DNA of 64,000 bases, from NCBI GenBank assembly GCA_963082975.1, contig OY720345.1:1687001-1751000 (forward strand), written 5' to 3'. The notes below the pieces were generated by a model that saw nothing but the letters and a program-made list of their open reading frames with translations, ran no database searches and was not told the DNA's origin. Below are positions 1-12,501 of this stretch, in pieces. The position numbers were made by a program, and so were the translations under genes. Source of the stretch: Labia minor. Taxonomy: Eukaryota > Arthropoda > Insecta > Dermaptera > Spongiphoridae. The first letter of the stretch is position 1. Each line of letters starts with the position of its first letter.

Positions 1-411
1 TTAAGAAGAAAAAATTCATTAGCATTTTAATTAAAGTCTCACAACGTGTTAAATCTAAGAATAGAGAAAAGAGCATCTCTGAGATTATTAAATCTGAATG
101 AAATTTAAGAAAAACTTGACGATGATAAAAGATACGAATAATTAAGTTATTTTTTTTTTCTTATTTATAAACGAGAAAAAAAATTACTAGGCTAAGATAA
201 TATTTCATTGTTTTTTTTTTGTATAATATTTTGTATTTGTTTTAACAAACCGAAATTGTTGATGATAATTTTTGTTCAAGTGGAATTTCCGAGTCAGTGA
301 TTGTATTGAAGATATCGAGTAGGAAAATATCAATGGCTTATGCACTGCGACTTGCAGATTCAGGGATTCAATGTAAATCACCCCCAATGCCCAACCATCC
401 AGACCTACGAA

Positions 412-446
<35 letters not shown>

Positions 447-995
447 TTTCTTCTATTTTCGTGATAGGTCGCATCTGGCTGGAGGACGACGCTTGGACGC
501 AGGTGTGCGTCCTAACCAGATATACCATTACCAGCTACTTTTAAAAAAGGTCTAGGGCGGGGGGGGGGGATGGGGGGTTTGGAGTAGTCAGGGCAGCCGA
601 TTCGCCAGCAACTTGACAAGCGACTCCCCTCCACCTCCTCTACTCATCCCCCACGAAAGGCGACTAAACGATCCGAATTAAATTTGTAGAATGTCCCGAG
701 GGTGAAAATAGAAAAGAATGGTGCAAAAAAAAAAAAAAAAAAATAGACCGTTTCGTATAATGTTTTTAAAACGAGAGGAATCGTTTAATTTAATTTTTCA
801 AGAATATCTAATCTAGTCACCAAGCAAGTAGTTTTGCATTTGCAAATTCTTCCCTTTCCTCACATTCCCAATTTCTAATAAAATATTCTTTGAACTTTAA
901 AATTGAATTCAAATAAATATATAACATCAGTTTGGTAAGTTGTCGAAGAAATTTATGATTTTTACTTTTATTATTTTTGTAAAATATATTTTCAA
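1..995. other. Non-coding AT-rich stretch
   Basis: No gene was recognised. The stretch holds a T-tract near 418-445, a short GC-rich patch at about 545-720 with a G-run, and an A-tract near 725-743. The bases around 470-530 can form an imperfect hairpin. The two small open frames here run through the homopolymer and are not credible genes. Confidence 0.6.
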
Positions 996-1750
996 CTAGC
1001 TGCTCAGATCCCCTTCGGCGTTCTTCACACCTAGACGGTGGCTCTGTATATATATGTTTATATTTAAAAGGTTTTCATACATTTTGTTTGAATTAGTATA
1101 TTACATAAAACATTCATTTGTTTTGGTGTTCTTCTTTAAAATATATATTAATTTAATCAATAAATTAATTATATATTAATATTGTATATGTTATATCTAT
1201 CTATCTATCTATCTATCTATCTCTGTGGCTCCTCGGTACTCGAAAGTTCTTGACTGCAACGACCACATTTCTCTAAGTGTCACTATCCGGAGCTGTAACT
1301 GTCTAACTCCTACCCTGTCCCATCTCTTTCACGTCTCTTCCTTCATAGTCCACCCATATTAAAAACTTAAGTGAAAATCCAATTATGAGATCAAGATTAA
1401 AATTATTTATTCATATAATCTAAAAAATTAAAAGAGGTAATATAGTCTCAATGTGAATGTTTTAAGTGTGTTAATATGATCAATTGAAAAATTGTAAATA
1501 TTAGAAAAATAAAAATAAAAATATAAATATTATAAACAATCTTTGTATTGTATTCTTTGCGCTGCTGAAAAATTAATTTCTGCAGTTATTGATTAGATAT
1601 TAATAAAATTTATAATCTATACTCAAATAGAGATATGCAAGAATATTGTGATGTAATTTCATCGAAATCGGTTCAACCAATTTTGGGTCTATAACGTCAA
1701 AATTTTCGGACAGACAAAATTTTAAATTCTGAGCAATGTGCAGACAAAAA

Positions 1751-1783
<33 letters not shown>
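996..1783 (-). mobile_element. Short non-autonomous Helitron (family copy 1)
   Basis: Read on the minus strand, the element ends in a hairpin-containing tail and CTAG followed by host T, like the three other copies in the window (20374-23315, 44540-46946, 55643-56748). The tail hairpins are degenerate here. The opposite end carries the family head motif (GTCTGCACATTGCTCAG on the minus strand) next to an expanded TA repeat, so the exact 5' end is uncertain. A (TCTA)n tract at about 1194-1222 and a decayed piece of the captured LINE 3' region at about 1222-1340 lie inside. The class assignment comes from the termini and from the empty-site argument at 44540-46946. Confidence 0.55.
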
Positions 1784-1785
<2 letters not shown>

Positions 1786-3297
1786 CCAAAGTAGAATTTT
1801 ATTTCATAAATAAATAATTTGATTTGAATTTATTACTATAGAGTGAATAATATATAATATTATCGTTTTTTCTTTTAGAAAGATAGGATCATTTATTAGA
1901 ATTACATGCTGATCTTGTTTTGGTTTGATTAATGTTTAAAAGACGTTTCAGCTTAACAAGCATATCTTTTGAAGACTCTCATGCCATTTAGTTATTTTTC
2001 TTTCTTTAGTGGCATAAAAAAAATTTAATTAATATCGTTCAAATTTAAATCATTACATGCTTATTTTTCTTTTATGTTTATTTATTTGACATATGTATTT
2101 AGGAACATATATTACAACATAATAATACGTAATAACTTAAACTTTAAATTTTCATATTGAATAAGTAATATCATATAATATAATAAAATCTTTAAATAAT
2201 ATTTTCAATGGTCACTTTTCGGACATGAATCTGATTGTGAGTGGGATATAATAAATGAACATGGTTTCTATTTATTATTTATTTTATTTGAGATTGGGAT
2301 TGAATTCTTGATAGCAAATTTCTGAAAACAATTTCGCACAACAGAAATGATGACAGACTTTGTATAGTTTTTTTTTTTTTTTTTTTGAAAAAAGAATTTA
2401 TAAAATAGAAATAAATATTTATTTTATTTTGTTGTTTTTAATACTAATCATCATTAAGTATATCTCTGTGTAAATTAAATCAATATAAATAATAAATTTA
2501 TCAATTTTGGGGCGGAAAAATCACTGTATATAAAGCACTGTACATATAAAAGAAGTAAAAGAACAAATATTCGCGTATAGAAAAATAAAAAATAGATTCA
2601 TTTCTATTTTATATGTAACTATTTTTTATAGAATTATATTTATTTCAAGGTATAATTACATAAGTAGATAAAAATTTATATTCTAAATATTTAATAATAA
2701 ATTAATTTAACGAATCGTGTATAATATTAGATAATATCTTAGGTATATAAATATAAAATAAAATCGTGTTAGTTAAAACAATTATAACTGGGATGAAGAT
2801 TTCTTTAAAAATGAAATAAAAATATTTTTTTACTCACAATTTGAGCAAATATTATTACTAAATTCACTTATTAATTTAGTAATTAGATATTGATACCGAA
2901 TGGACCTGATTGAGTTTTATTAAAATTGGTTGAATTGGCGTTGAAGTGAAGTGATTTTTTATTCTTTACTGACGGCCGGACGGACACCTCTTGAACGGAA
3001 CAAGGGCCTCCTACCTGTTTCCCTCCACTTGAAATAATGAATGGACCGTTACTTTATTCATCTAATATTATTTTGTAAAAAAACAAAAAACAAACTAGAC
3101 ATTTGCATAGGATTTCTTTTTATGATAATATCTGTTTGTTCATAATATGATAACCATGAACCGTAATTATGGTGGGGTATCCTAGAGTACGAGAAATAAA
3201 TCATATTATATATAAAATTATAATATTTAAATTTAATTATTAATGGAGATGAAAATTTATGTAGAACAATTACATCAGCAATAACGATTTAGCCATG

Positions 3298-3350
<53 letters not shown>

Positions 3351-5220
3351 ATTTACAAAGTTAATTAAAAAAGTTTTATTTCAAACTTACTATTTAAAAT
3401 GATTATTAAAAAAAAATAAATAAATTAAAAAATCAAATTGATTTCGAATGTTTTAAGATAATAATAATAAAAAAAAAAATGATAGAATAATCTAAATTTG
3501 GTTACTCATTAAGCTGAAAGAATGGAATAAAAATTTTCTTTTCTTTTCCCAGTCACTTGCCCCATTCAATAATACAGCTACGATTTTAAAAGTACCTATC
3601 TATATACATAGAAGGAGAATGAGAAGAAGAAGAAGAAGAAGAAGAAGAAGAAGAAGAAGAAGAATAGAATTTATAGCTTAAAGATATTTCGATCGAAAAG
3701 CAACCATCTCTTTCTTTTTCTATAAGCTTCTTCCATCTAGAAGAGAGAACATCCACATGCACACACTATTTAGACATATTGAAGAAACTTTTCGAGAGTA
3801 AAGAGAGAGAAAAAAAAAATCGCAAAAAGAGGAGAACATGGAGAAATACAAAACAAAATGGAAATGTTCTCGATTGTGGAGCATACAAGCCGACTTTAGG
3901 TTCGACGAAGCAGTAACGTTTAGACTGGCATCGGATAATCGAAAAGTAAAGAAAGAGAGAAATGCCAACTTTTGAAATCCATTAGGAGTTGCGAATATAA
4001 ATATTTGATATCGACTGGACTAAGGCTTGAGGGTTGAGACAGGAAGGGGTGGTTTTGAGGAACCCTCAACAAACAAAGTACCATCATGATTTTAATTGAA
4101 AATATTTTTTTTTTTTCCCTCTTCTGATAGGGCTGACAGTAATTAAGTATTTAATATCACTTTGGATTTTTATGTATAATATATGGTCTTTTTAGAATAG
4201 CTGTGAAAATTTTTATTAATTATTCAATAAAATTACCGTCTAGACACATCATAAAAGGGTCTGCAGTTAAAATGGATTGTATCATCCCTTTATAGGGAGT
4301 GATGGGCTGTTATCCTCTCCCCTGTATTTCTCCTTTACTTATTTCTAAAGGTAGGTATTTAAAATGAATGAATGAAACCAATGACATCAGGAAAATAAAA
4401 GAAAATCAAATAATATAAATATACTTAATAAAAAACAGAGCAATTATTCTCATAATTATTCTAATTATTTGTTTATTCAATTATTATTTTTTCTTTTTAT
4501 TATTATTATTATATAATTTTTAATATGTATATTATATAATTTATTTTAAATGATATTAAAATAAGATATCACTTAAATTTATGTGTGTGATTTAAAACAA
4601 TCTACATTTATTATATACTATATACCTATCCATATCATTTTTGAATAATAATATTATATTAAAAACAAAATAATTTATTTTGTTAAATTAATTTTTTTTT
4701 TTTTTACTTAAAAGTTTAAAAATTGCTTAATTTCCATGTTTTAACCAATGTCTTCCTTTTCAATCTATAATATTAACAAATTTATAAAGCATTATAAATA
4801 AGATGAACATATCATGTTTGTATTTACAAAACGAGAGGCAATTATAAATCTACGTTGTTATATATATATATATATTGTAGGTACACTGTATATAAACAAT
4901 CTATTTTAATCACGTAGACAACTCATAAATATCGATTATGTTTATACCAGTTTGAATATACGTTTAGTAATTCCAGGCACTAGTAAATATTGTAAAGATA
5001 TATATAAAACAAAGAGAAACAGTTGAGAGAGTTATTAAACTCTACACCATGTTTATCAACTAATCCAATAATCTAGATTAAATTAAAAATCGAGATGCAT
5101 AACTACGGAAAGCTTAATATAATGAAAACTTCCAATAAAATTTTATTAAATTAGTCCAGAAGAAATTTATTAGATTTTTTTTTTTTTTTTTTAATTTAAC
5201 TTTGCCATAAACAAATAATA

Positions 5221-5256
<36 letters not shown>

Positions 5257-5548
5257 CAATAATATTCTACTATGTATTATAATTAAAAGAAAACAAATCA
5301 TATTGTGAAAGATTTATCGATATAAACATGATTTTAGGCGCAAATAAGTTTTAATTCAATTTTTAGATATTTATAATCACAAATTCATTATTATCACTTT
5401 GAAAAAAAATTATTATCATAGAAAATTTTTTTAAAAAATCAAGTTAATAAATTAAAATTTCTAATGAATGATTCAAAAAATTATCAATTATACTATTATT
5501 CCAAAATAATAATTATATCTATATATCTTAGAAATGAATATATCTTAT
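1784..5548. other. Non-coding AT-rich stretch with microsatellites
   Basis: No coding region was recognised. It contains an A-tract of about 40 bases near 3310-3349, a (GAA)n tract at about 3623-3665, an (AAT)n tract at about 5223-5253 and several T-tracts. Around 2890-3000 there is a decayed segment resembling the 'aaccgattttgatgaaatttgg' type motifs of the Helitron and X-family elements, followed by GGACGGAC. Nothing else stands out. Confidence 0.6.
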
Positions 5549-6403
5549 CTTATTATATTATCAAAAATTGTATATATATTTGTATATTGTTGGATTAATT
5601 TATTAATTGACTAATAGAAGGATTTTTTTGAAATTCACACCATAGATAATATTTATAAATACAAATCGATCTGTATTTGGTTTCAACCTGAAGAAAAATC
5701 ATCTTCATTAGTTTCTTTCTTAATTTAAATTTATATATTGATGACGTCAGAAATGACATCCATATTGAAATTTGTTTCTTGCCAATTTTATTTTTAATTG
5801 ATATTGTATTAAAAAATTTTTAAATTTATAATTTTTTAAAATGTATTATTTAATTTAGAAATAAAATTAAAAATATAATCTCTCAAAAAAAAAAAAACAA
5901 AAAAACAAACAAGTACGGCTTGGTAATTGACTTGCAAACATTTAAGTATTGTTATTTTTATTCTCTAAAATATTTGATAGTTAGCCGCGAGGTTAAATCA
6001 AAGTATAGCCGACTCGAGTTCGAGGGATCGAAGCTCACCGAGTGCATCGATATTTAAAAATAAAAATAAAAATAAAAATAATAAAATAGATATATATTAT
6101 ATGTCGTTAAATTTTTTGTTAATTCTTATAAATTTTTATTTGTTAATTTTAAATTATTGTTTTTTTTATCTATTTTCGTATTTATTTTTTATTAAATTAC
6201 TAATTTATATTTATTTATTCATTATTCTTTTATTAATTAATTTTTAGATAGTTTTATAATTTTTAATATTTTTTTTTCACTAAAATATTATTTAATATTT
6301 ATTAAGATTGTTAGTTCCATTCATTTTAATGATGTAACATATAATAATTCATCAATATCAATATTTTTTAAAGGGTTGAGCGATAGCTCGGTGTTCCAGG
6401 TAC
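5549..6403 (+). repeat. Modular repeat family Y, copy A
   Basis: It starts CTTATTATATTATC, carries the shared block GAAATTCACACCATAGATAA, a TGACGTCA site (5742-5749) and a tRNA-like module at about 5976-6052. It ends in a small hairpin (GAGCGATAGCTC) and CCAGGTAC. The same head, internal blocks and tail occur at 19276-19947 and 33459-35047, and a related head occurs inverted at 15963-16427. There are no terminal inverted repeats and no coding capacity. The copy inserted at 33459-35047 shows a 3-bp TAT duplication. I do not recognise the family; it may be a composite SINE or a non-autonomous DNA element. Confidence 0.55.
5976..6052 (+). repeat. tRNA-like module inside family Y copy A
   Basis: An A-box-like stretch (TAGCCGCGAGGTT) is followed by a B-box-like stretch (GGATCGAAGCTC) at tRNA-like spacing, then A-rich sequence. 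It cannot fold into a convincing cloverleaf and lacks a tRNA 3' end. It is best read as a pol III promoter remnant of a tRNA-derived SINE rather than a tRNA gene. Confidence 0.4.
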
Positions 6404-7914
6404 AAATTATTATTATTTTATTAATCATTTTCATTTTTTTATATTTTAATTAAATATTAAGTCAAACAAAATAATATATATATATATATATACATAGATG
6501 TAACCGAGTATTAGTCGATACATGTATGCATATGTGTAGGTAGGTAGGTAGGTTTACCTTTATCTGATTTAAAAGAAAAACTTTATTCTAAAACGAAATG
6601 TAAAACACATTCAAAAAAAAAAAAAAAAAAAAAAAAAATATTTATATCCTGAAACAAATTAAATTACATTTTTTTTTGTTGCTTCTTTTCTTTATTTTAT
6701 TATTTATTTCATTCTTATCAAAAAAGGAAAAATGAAAAATAAAAAAAAAAAAAAAAAAAATAATAAAATGAGAGGACATGTCTGCGTTGCTTGTTCTCTT
6801 ATTGACAAAACATCTCATCTTCTCATAAAATAGTTATTATTGTCAAAACTCGACCATTCAATGATAGAAATAACATTGTACTTTTTGTTACACTACTCAT
6901 AATTAATTCAAATAAATTTTTAATTTAATGTCACCTCAACAGCTTTAAGAATTTTAGACGTTTGGCACTTTGGTTGGTTCATTCAGTATTCTAAATCTGG
7001 ATTCTAACATACTAGTAGAAGAGAAGGTTGAATATGTCCCTCTGGGCCGTACTAATACGGTATTAGTGAATGGCACACCGAATTTTGGAATTAAATCCTG
7101 AAAATTCTAATGGCTAGTGAACCCCTATGCTATATTGCTTTGATTTTAATACATATGTTATACTTTATGTTATCTAAAATTTATTTTTGAAGGAAAAAGC
7201 CATATAGTAATCATTGATTATTTTTTTTTAATACGAGAAAATATTCAAATTCGAATATTCATACGAATTTTCATAAAAACTTTTATTTATATTAAAACTC
7301 ATGACTTTTTAGTGTATTCAAATAAAAATGTTGAATTTATTTAACATGTAAAAGTCATTAATGTTAAACGGGCAAATTTAAAAACCAAATATTTATTAAA
7401 TATATCAATTATTTTGATATTTTTGATAATATAATGATTTGCTGACACAGACAATAAATGTTTTAATTATTATAATTTAATAGCACCCGTAAGCACTTAC
7501 CAAAACACATGTAACTAACTCTTTTTTTCTTTACTTAATGGAAGACCGAATGAATTTTTGCGTTGTGCTTATTTTCTATTGCAATATTCAGTGTCACGGA
7601 GTTTGAATCGATGTTATACGAGTAGTTTCCACCCTCGAAGTTTGGAAACACTTCTTGCGCCTATATCATTTTAAAGTTTATTATTTTGTCTTCTGCTCTA
7701 TATATTTTCTCTAGTACTTAGTATTTAGTATTGACATTCTTGTGCATTTCAAATTGTGTGTGTGTGATAAACAGATTTTATTTGTTCCAATGCCACTGTA
7801 CTCTTTTATTGGTCGCCTCTCAATTTCAATCACAAAAAATTGTAAAATATTTATTTTCATAAAATAGCATAAGTAAATTTAGTTTAAATTTTGTGTATTT
7901 ATATATCATATGTA
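6404..7914. other. Non-coding stretch
   Basis: It contains (TA)n near 6475-6492, (GGTA)n near 6537-6555, and A-tracts near 6614-6637 and 6740-6760. A less AT-rich segment lies at about 6950-7140, without an open frame. No gene was recognised. Confidence 0.6.
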
Positions 7915-8162
7915 TGTGTCATTCAGAAGCCAAACCGATCAACTCCAATTTTTAAAATTTTGCTAGTGATGTAATGTAATCTGCAACATATGAAGTGAAT
8001 AATGAACTTGATAATCTTTAATATTGCAATACAACATACATATATTTTTCTTTAATCAATAAATCTGCATTTTCTCCAAGCTGTGAACTTTGGTCTTCAT
8101 TTTCTCAGTTTCTTCACATTTAATGTGAATGGAGTTGATCGCTTTGGCTTCTGAGTGGCACA
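7915..8162. mobile_element. 248-bp MITE with 33-bp TIRs and TA target site
   Basis: The left end (TGTGTCATTCAGAAGCC...) and the inverted right end (TGTGCCACTCAGAAGCC...) match at about 30 of 33 positions, down to GATCAACTCC. TA dinucleotides flank both ends (7913-7914 and 8163-8164). The interior is AT-rich and non-coding. TA duplication fits the Tc1/mariner superfamily. No related transposase is visible in the window, so the family assignment is tentative. Confidence 0.7.
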
Positions 8163-9856
8163 TATATATTATAGTATAATTAAAATTAAAAATCTTTTCT
8201 TAATATATTTTATATGTTAAAATGTCTTTATAATTACAAATATGTTAATTATAAATAATAAATGTTAATAAATAGTTTAAAAAAAAAATATAAAATATTA
8301 AATAATATACTTTACAATGGATACAATGGATAAAAAAATATTTTATTTATATATCTCGACAGAACCGTCCTTTCTAGTTAATTAATAATTTTAATGTTTG
8401 TCTTTATTTTTTTAAAAATAAAATAGAGAAATATATACGGCCAAAACCAGAAATTGTTTATGAAGTTGCCTTATGTGATATCAGACTAATTATTCAGAAA
8501 TAAATGAACAAACCTAGTAATAAGTAACAATAAATGGTGCAACAAGCCATATAGCACGACTGTGCATGGAAGGAAGGTATAAGCCGATTCATTATTCCCT
8601 GATCTTATTCATTGAGAGATAATAGAATTTCTTTTGGAGATATTACACGAAATAATGAACACTTTTCAGTCGAGTTTACATCAAGTTATTACTTTAGCAT
8701 AGGCTACCTAAAGGACATTTTATTCAAGACACATCGTACTTAACACCTGAAAAGTAAATAATCAACGCGATACTTTCATTATCAAATATATCCAAATAAT
8801 TTATACTTATGTTCTTTTATTTGCTGAAAATAAAATTATATTAAATCTAATGTACTAACATAATTGTGTACGACACTAAAAAAATATATTGAATATTATT
8901 TTCGATTTATTTTTTAATACACATATCTATGAATAAAAAAAAATTAATAATAAAAAAATAAAGATACTATTGAAAAAAAAAAACAAAAAAACAAAACAAA
9001 TTAAGTAATATATTTAATCTTTCTTTTTCTTTTTTTTCATTTCTTGATGAAATATTTGGAACAAAGAAAATATGTCTCAATTCGAATCTAACTCTAAATG
9101 AGGTTATTTGTATGATAGATGTAAATTCAATTTGTGCTTTACGGATGGAAATTAAGTAGAATTGGCCAGAGAGAGACAGAGAGATGTCTAAAGGGTCTGG
9201 TCTGATGACCGTTGCAATAACAGTAACAGTAACATGTAACAAGCCTTTCGCCTCGGGCCCAGCTAGATGGATTATGCATTTCCATAACCCCCCCCCCCCC
9301 CGTCATCGTGGAATGACAAGTGGCTGCCCGGAAGTGAATCCTCTGCCATACATATTGCATGGACTCGGGGAAACTATTTCAGCTCTTGTCTCATTCATAA
9401 ACCAATCAACAAACAATTTATTCAAATCTAAAATTACCACTAACAAACAAGTTTTACAATTTACGTTTTACTATAGAGATACAAAATTTTAATGATGTCT
9501 TTGAAATTTTAAATAGACCATTTAAGGAAATTCAAATATTCTTATATATATGGAGATTAATTAATATTTGACTAGCTTTTGTTCTTGGAAAATTTCAATT
9601 AATATATTTTTAATGAAAAATAAATATTTTTTTTATATTAAATATATTTAATAACTAATACAAACTCCTATTTCAACGATACAAAACAAACAACCTTGGT
9701 TCTCAAGTCACTTAGCTAGGATCTAGTAGGTCTCCAGATTCACTCTTATCAAATCAATATAATTTTTTAAAATTTAAAATTTATTATTTGTTTAGATTGC
9801 CTAGCACTACCTACTAACCTACTATGTAGATATGTATATGTACATACATGTGTGTG

Positions 9857-9887
<31 letters not shown>

Positions 9888-11807
9888 ATTGAAAATCAAT
9901 GTTTAGACATAATAATTTTTTATCGTAAATTTATTTTAGAATTATAATAAAAAAAAAATTATTTATTTATTTATTTACACCTTAGCCAAAGTAATTTTGA
10001 TTGCTTACTTTAATATTATAAGAATACTAAAATAAAATATTAATAATAACTATTTATTATTGTCAATATATTAGCTATTTTTTATATTCAATTTTACATA
10101 AACATTAAAAAAAAAAAAAATTTTAACGATAGCAATTAAATTAAATTTGATATTGGATGAAATAAATTTTTGTGTTAGTAATATTTTTATTTTCTAAAAA
10201 AAAAAAAATAAATTATTATAACAAAAGATATATTATTTTGTCTTTATGACAAGTAATAATATTCTTTAAAAGATATTTCACACACGTTTTGTTAAAAAAT
10301 AAAAATAATTAAATTATATTTATAAAAATGGAAAAATAATAATCAAATTTATTATATTTATTAATTAATTTTGTTGTTGTTGTTGTTATTTTTTAATAAA
10401 TACCTTTATATTTTAGTTATTATCAATAATAAATCATTTTTGTTTTGTTTTTATTTTCAAATTAAATAATTAGAAGTATATATAATAACTGGTAAGTATT
10501 TAAGGGAATGGATGCCTTTATTGATTCTCATTTTTCAAATAGAATTGATAATCCATTTTCTATATTTTATTTTTGTTCATTAAATTTTAATTACGTTATA
10601 ATAAATATTTATTCATTTATTAGTTTTCTATTTTAAGATCTTTTTTAAGAACTATCTTTTCATAAAAGAAAATCCTTTTATTTAATTCTTATGAGATAAT
10701 CTAATATTTATTTGGACTTAAAATACCAACTTATTTATATATGTTTTAGTAATTTCATCATAAAATAACTTTATAAAAAAAAATAAATAAATAAATAATT
10801 ATTGAAATACCAAAGATTTAAATATGAATAAAAATTCAATCGGTCCAATTTTTTTTTTTTTTTATTATTATTATTTTGCCAATTTTGAAATCAAAACACG
10901 GTTTGAGTAAAAATAAATCTGCAAAGAACAGAATATTTATCATTTTTCAGTGTAGATGTCATCAAATCGAACAATGGTTGTGGTTTATATATTTAAAAGT
11001 CTACCAAAGGAAAGACTCTTCTAGGACAAAGAGAAATTTTTTTACTAGAATAAAAATAGAATGAAAGGCAAAAACTTTGGATATATTGTTAAGATTTATT
11101 ATATGATCGAAACTAGCTAAGCATATAACTTGTAAGTTGATAAGAGCTTCGTATATGAATGATACACTTTTTAATTACGAATTTATTGCAACTATTTTAA
11201 TATAAATTTATAAATTTTAGTTACCTATGATATGTAGTTAAAAATATTGACTTTTTTACATCCATGATCCTAAAGTATTTTTTTCTTAGATTCTTGCTCG
11301 ATTAGATTTAAAACTTAAAATATAAATTTTTGTTAGCAAATATTTAATTTCCTATATCAAATCAATTTTATGAATATTTTAAAATTCAATAAAATTCAAA
11401 TTTTATATAGTTTTATTAATATTTAATAGTAATAAAAATATAATAATTCATGATTGAATAAATAATTGAATGATTTATTATATATATATACATATATAAT
11501 ACAATTCTTTGATATAAACAATTTTTCTTTTTCTATGACCTATGAAAAACACTTAGAGACTAGGGAAAGTATAACCATTGTCGTTATTACACATGTCACA
11601 CAATAGCGCCTCTGATAGTGTTAATAGCTTTTTGTTCCCTTTGGACTCCTATACTTCTTAATATCCTCGTCATCAGCACCACAGACGCTTAAATATAAAA
11701 ATATCTATAGGAAAAGGCCCTTCCTGTGTACGAGAAAAATAACAGTAAAACTTTATGTCGGATTCAATATCCAAAGAATGGTCATTGTCTTCTCACCCAA
11801 TGCAAAT

Positions 11808-11839
<32 letters not shown>

Positions 11840-12274
11840 GTTCCCTAAAATCTAGATAAAAATATTTATGTACCAATGTGAACATCGGTTGGAAAATGAA
11901 ATTATTTGCAAAAAGAAAACAAACAAACAACAGATCTTTAATATATATAAAATAAAAATACAAAAATATACAACATATTATTTGAAATGGTTTCCTTTAT
12001 TTAGGCAACTTGCAATATCGAAATATCTATTCACAGAAGGTTTTTTTTTTTTTTTTTTTTTCTTTTCATGTTATGAATAAAGACACCTCCAAAAAAAAAT
12101 ATATAAAATATCATTTAACATTTATTTATTTATCATTCTCTAATAAAGAATAATGAATTTTTATAATAAAAACAAATTAAAGAAAAAAATTTAAGAGAAA
12201 ATTAGAATAGTAAGAATTCTACAAAAAATGATAAATAATAAATAGGATTGCCAAAAAGAGTAATGAAATATATA
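8163..12274. other. Long non-coding AT-rich stretch
   Basis: No gene was recognised. A moderately GC-rich island at about 9170-9380, with a C-run near 9287-9301, has low repeat content. Simple repeats include T-tracts at 9859-9887, 11811-11839 and 12042-12061, and (TTG)n near 10372-10386. Small open frames here are driven by homopolymers or AT codons and show no family resemblance. Confidence 0.6.
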
Positions 12275-12500
12275 TGTGGGATGACGTCACCAAGCAGGAG
12301 AAGAGTAACGAGTGAAAAGTTGCTAGGGAAACGGCAGACTAGATCAGTTGTTGATTAATTAACGAATTGGAGATAGACTATACGGAAGAGAAATAAGATT
12401 TTCAAGGAATTACGAGCCAAAAATAATTATTAAGAATTTGAATTGTTATCTTATGTATTTATATAATTTTGATTTATTAAACGATTAAAGAATTCCTACA
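12275..12500 (+). repeat. 5' LTR of the Gag-protease-RS retrotransposon
   Basis: The 226-bp LTR has TGT...ACA ends and is identical on reading to 14776-15001. It contains a palindromic CRE-type site TGACGTCA close to its start, a TATATAA at 12460-12466 and ATTAAA poly(A)-like signals near 12475-12489. The TATA lies only about 35 bases from the LTR end, so it may not be the functional one. The transcription start was not determined. Confidence 0.95.
12282..12289. promoter_or_regulatory. CRE/ATF-type palindrome in 5' LTR
   Basis: TGACGTCA is the full consensus site for CREB/ATF bZIP factors. It sits seven bases into the U3 end of the LTR and is duplicated in the 3' LTR at 14783-14790. Promoter activity is inferred from position only. 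Confidence 0.5.
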
Positions 12501-12501
12501 A

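Noticed and set aside
205-555. Two short open frames on opposite strands near the start
   Set aside because: Both run through the T-tract (poly-Lys or poly-Phe) and show no domain.
9184-9492. 102-codon frame over the C-run at about 9290
   Set aside because: The length depends on the proline homopolymer, overlapping frames on the other strand are equally open, and no family resemblance is seen.
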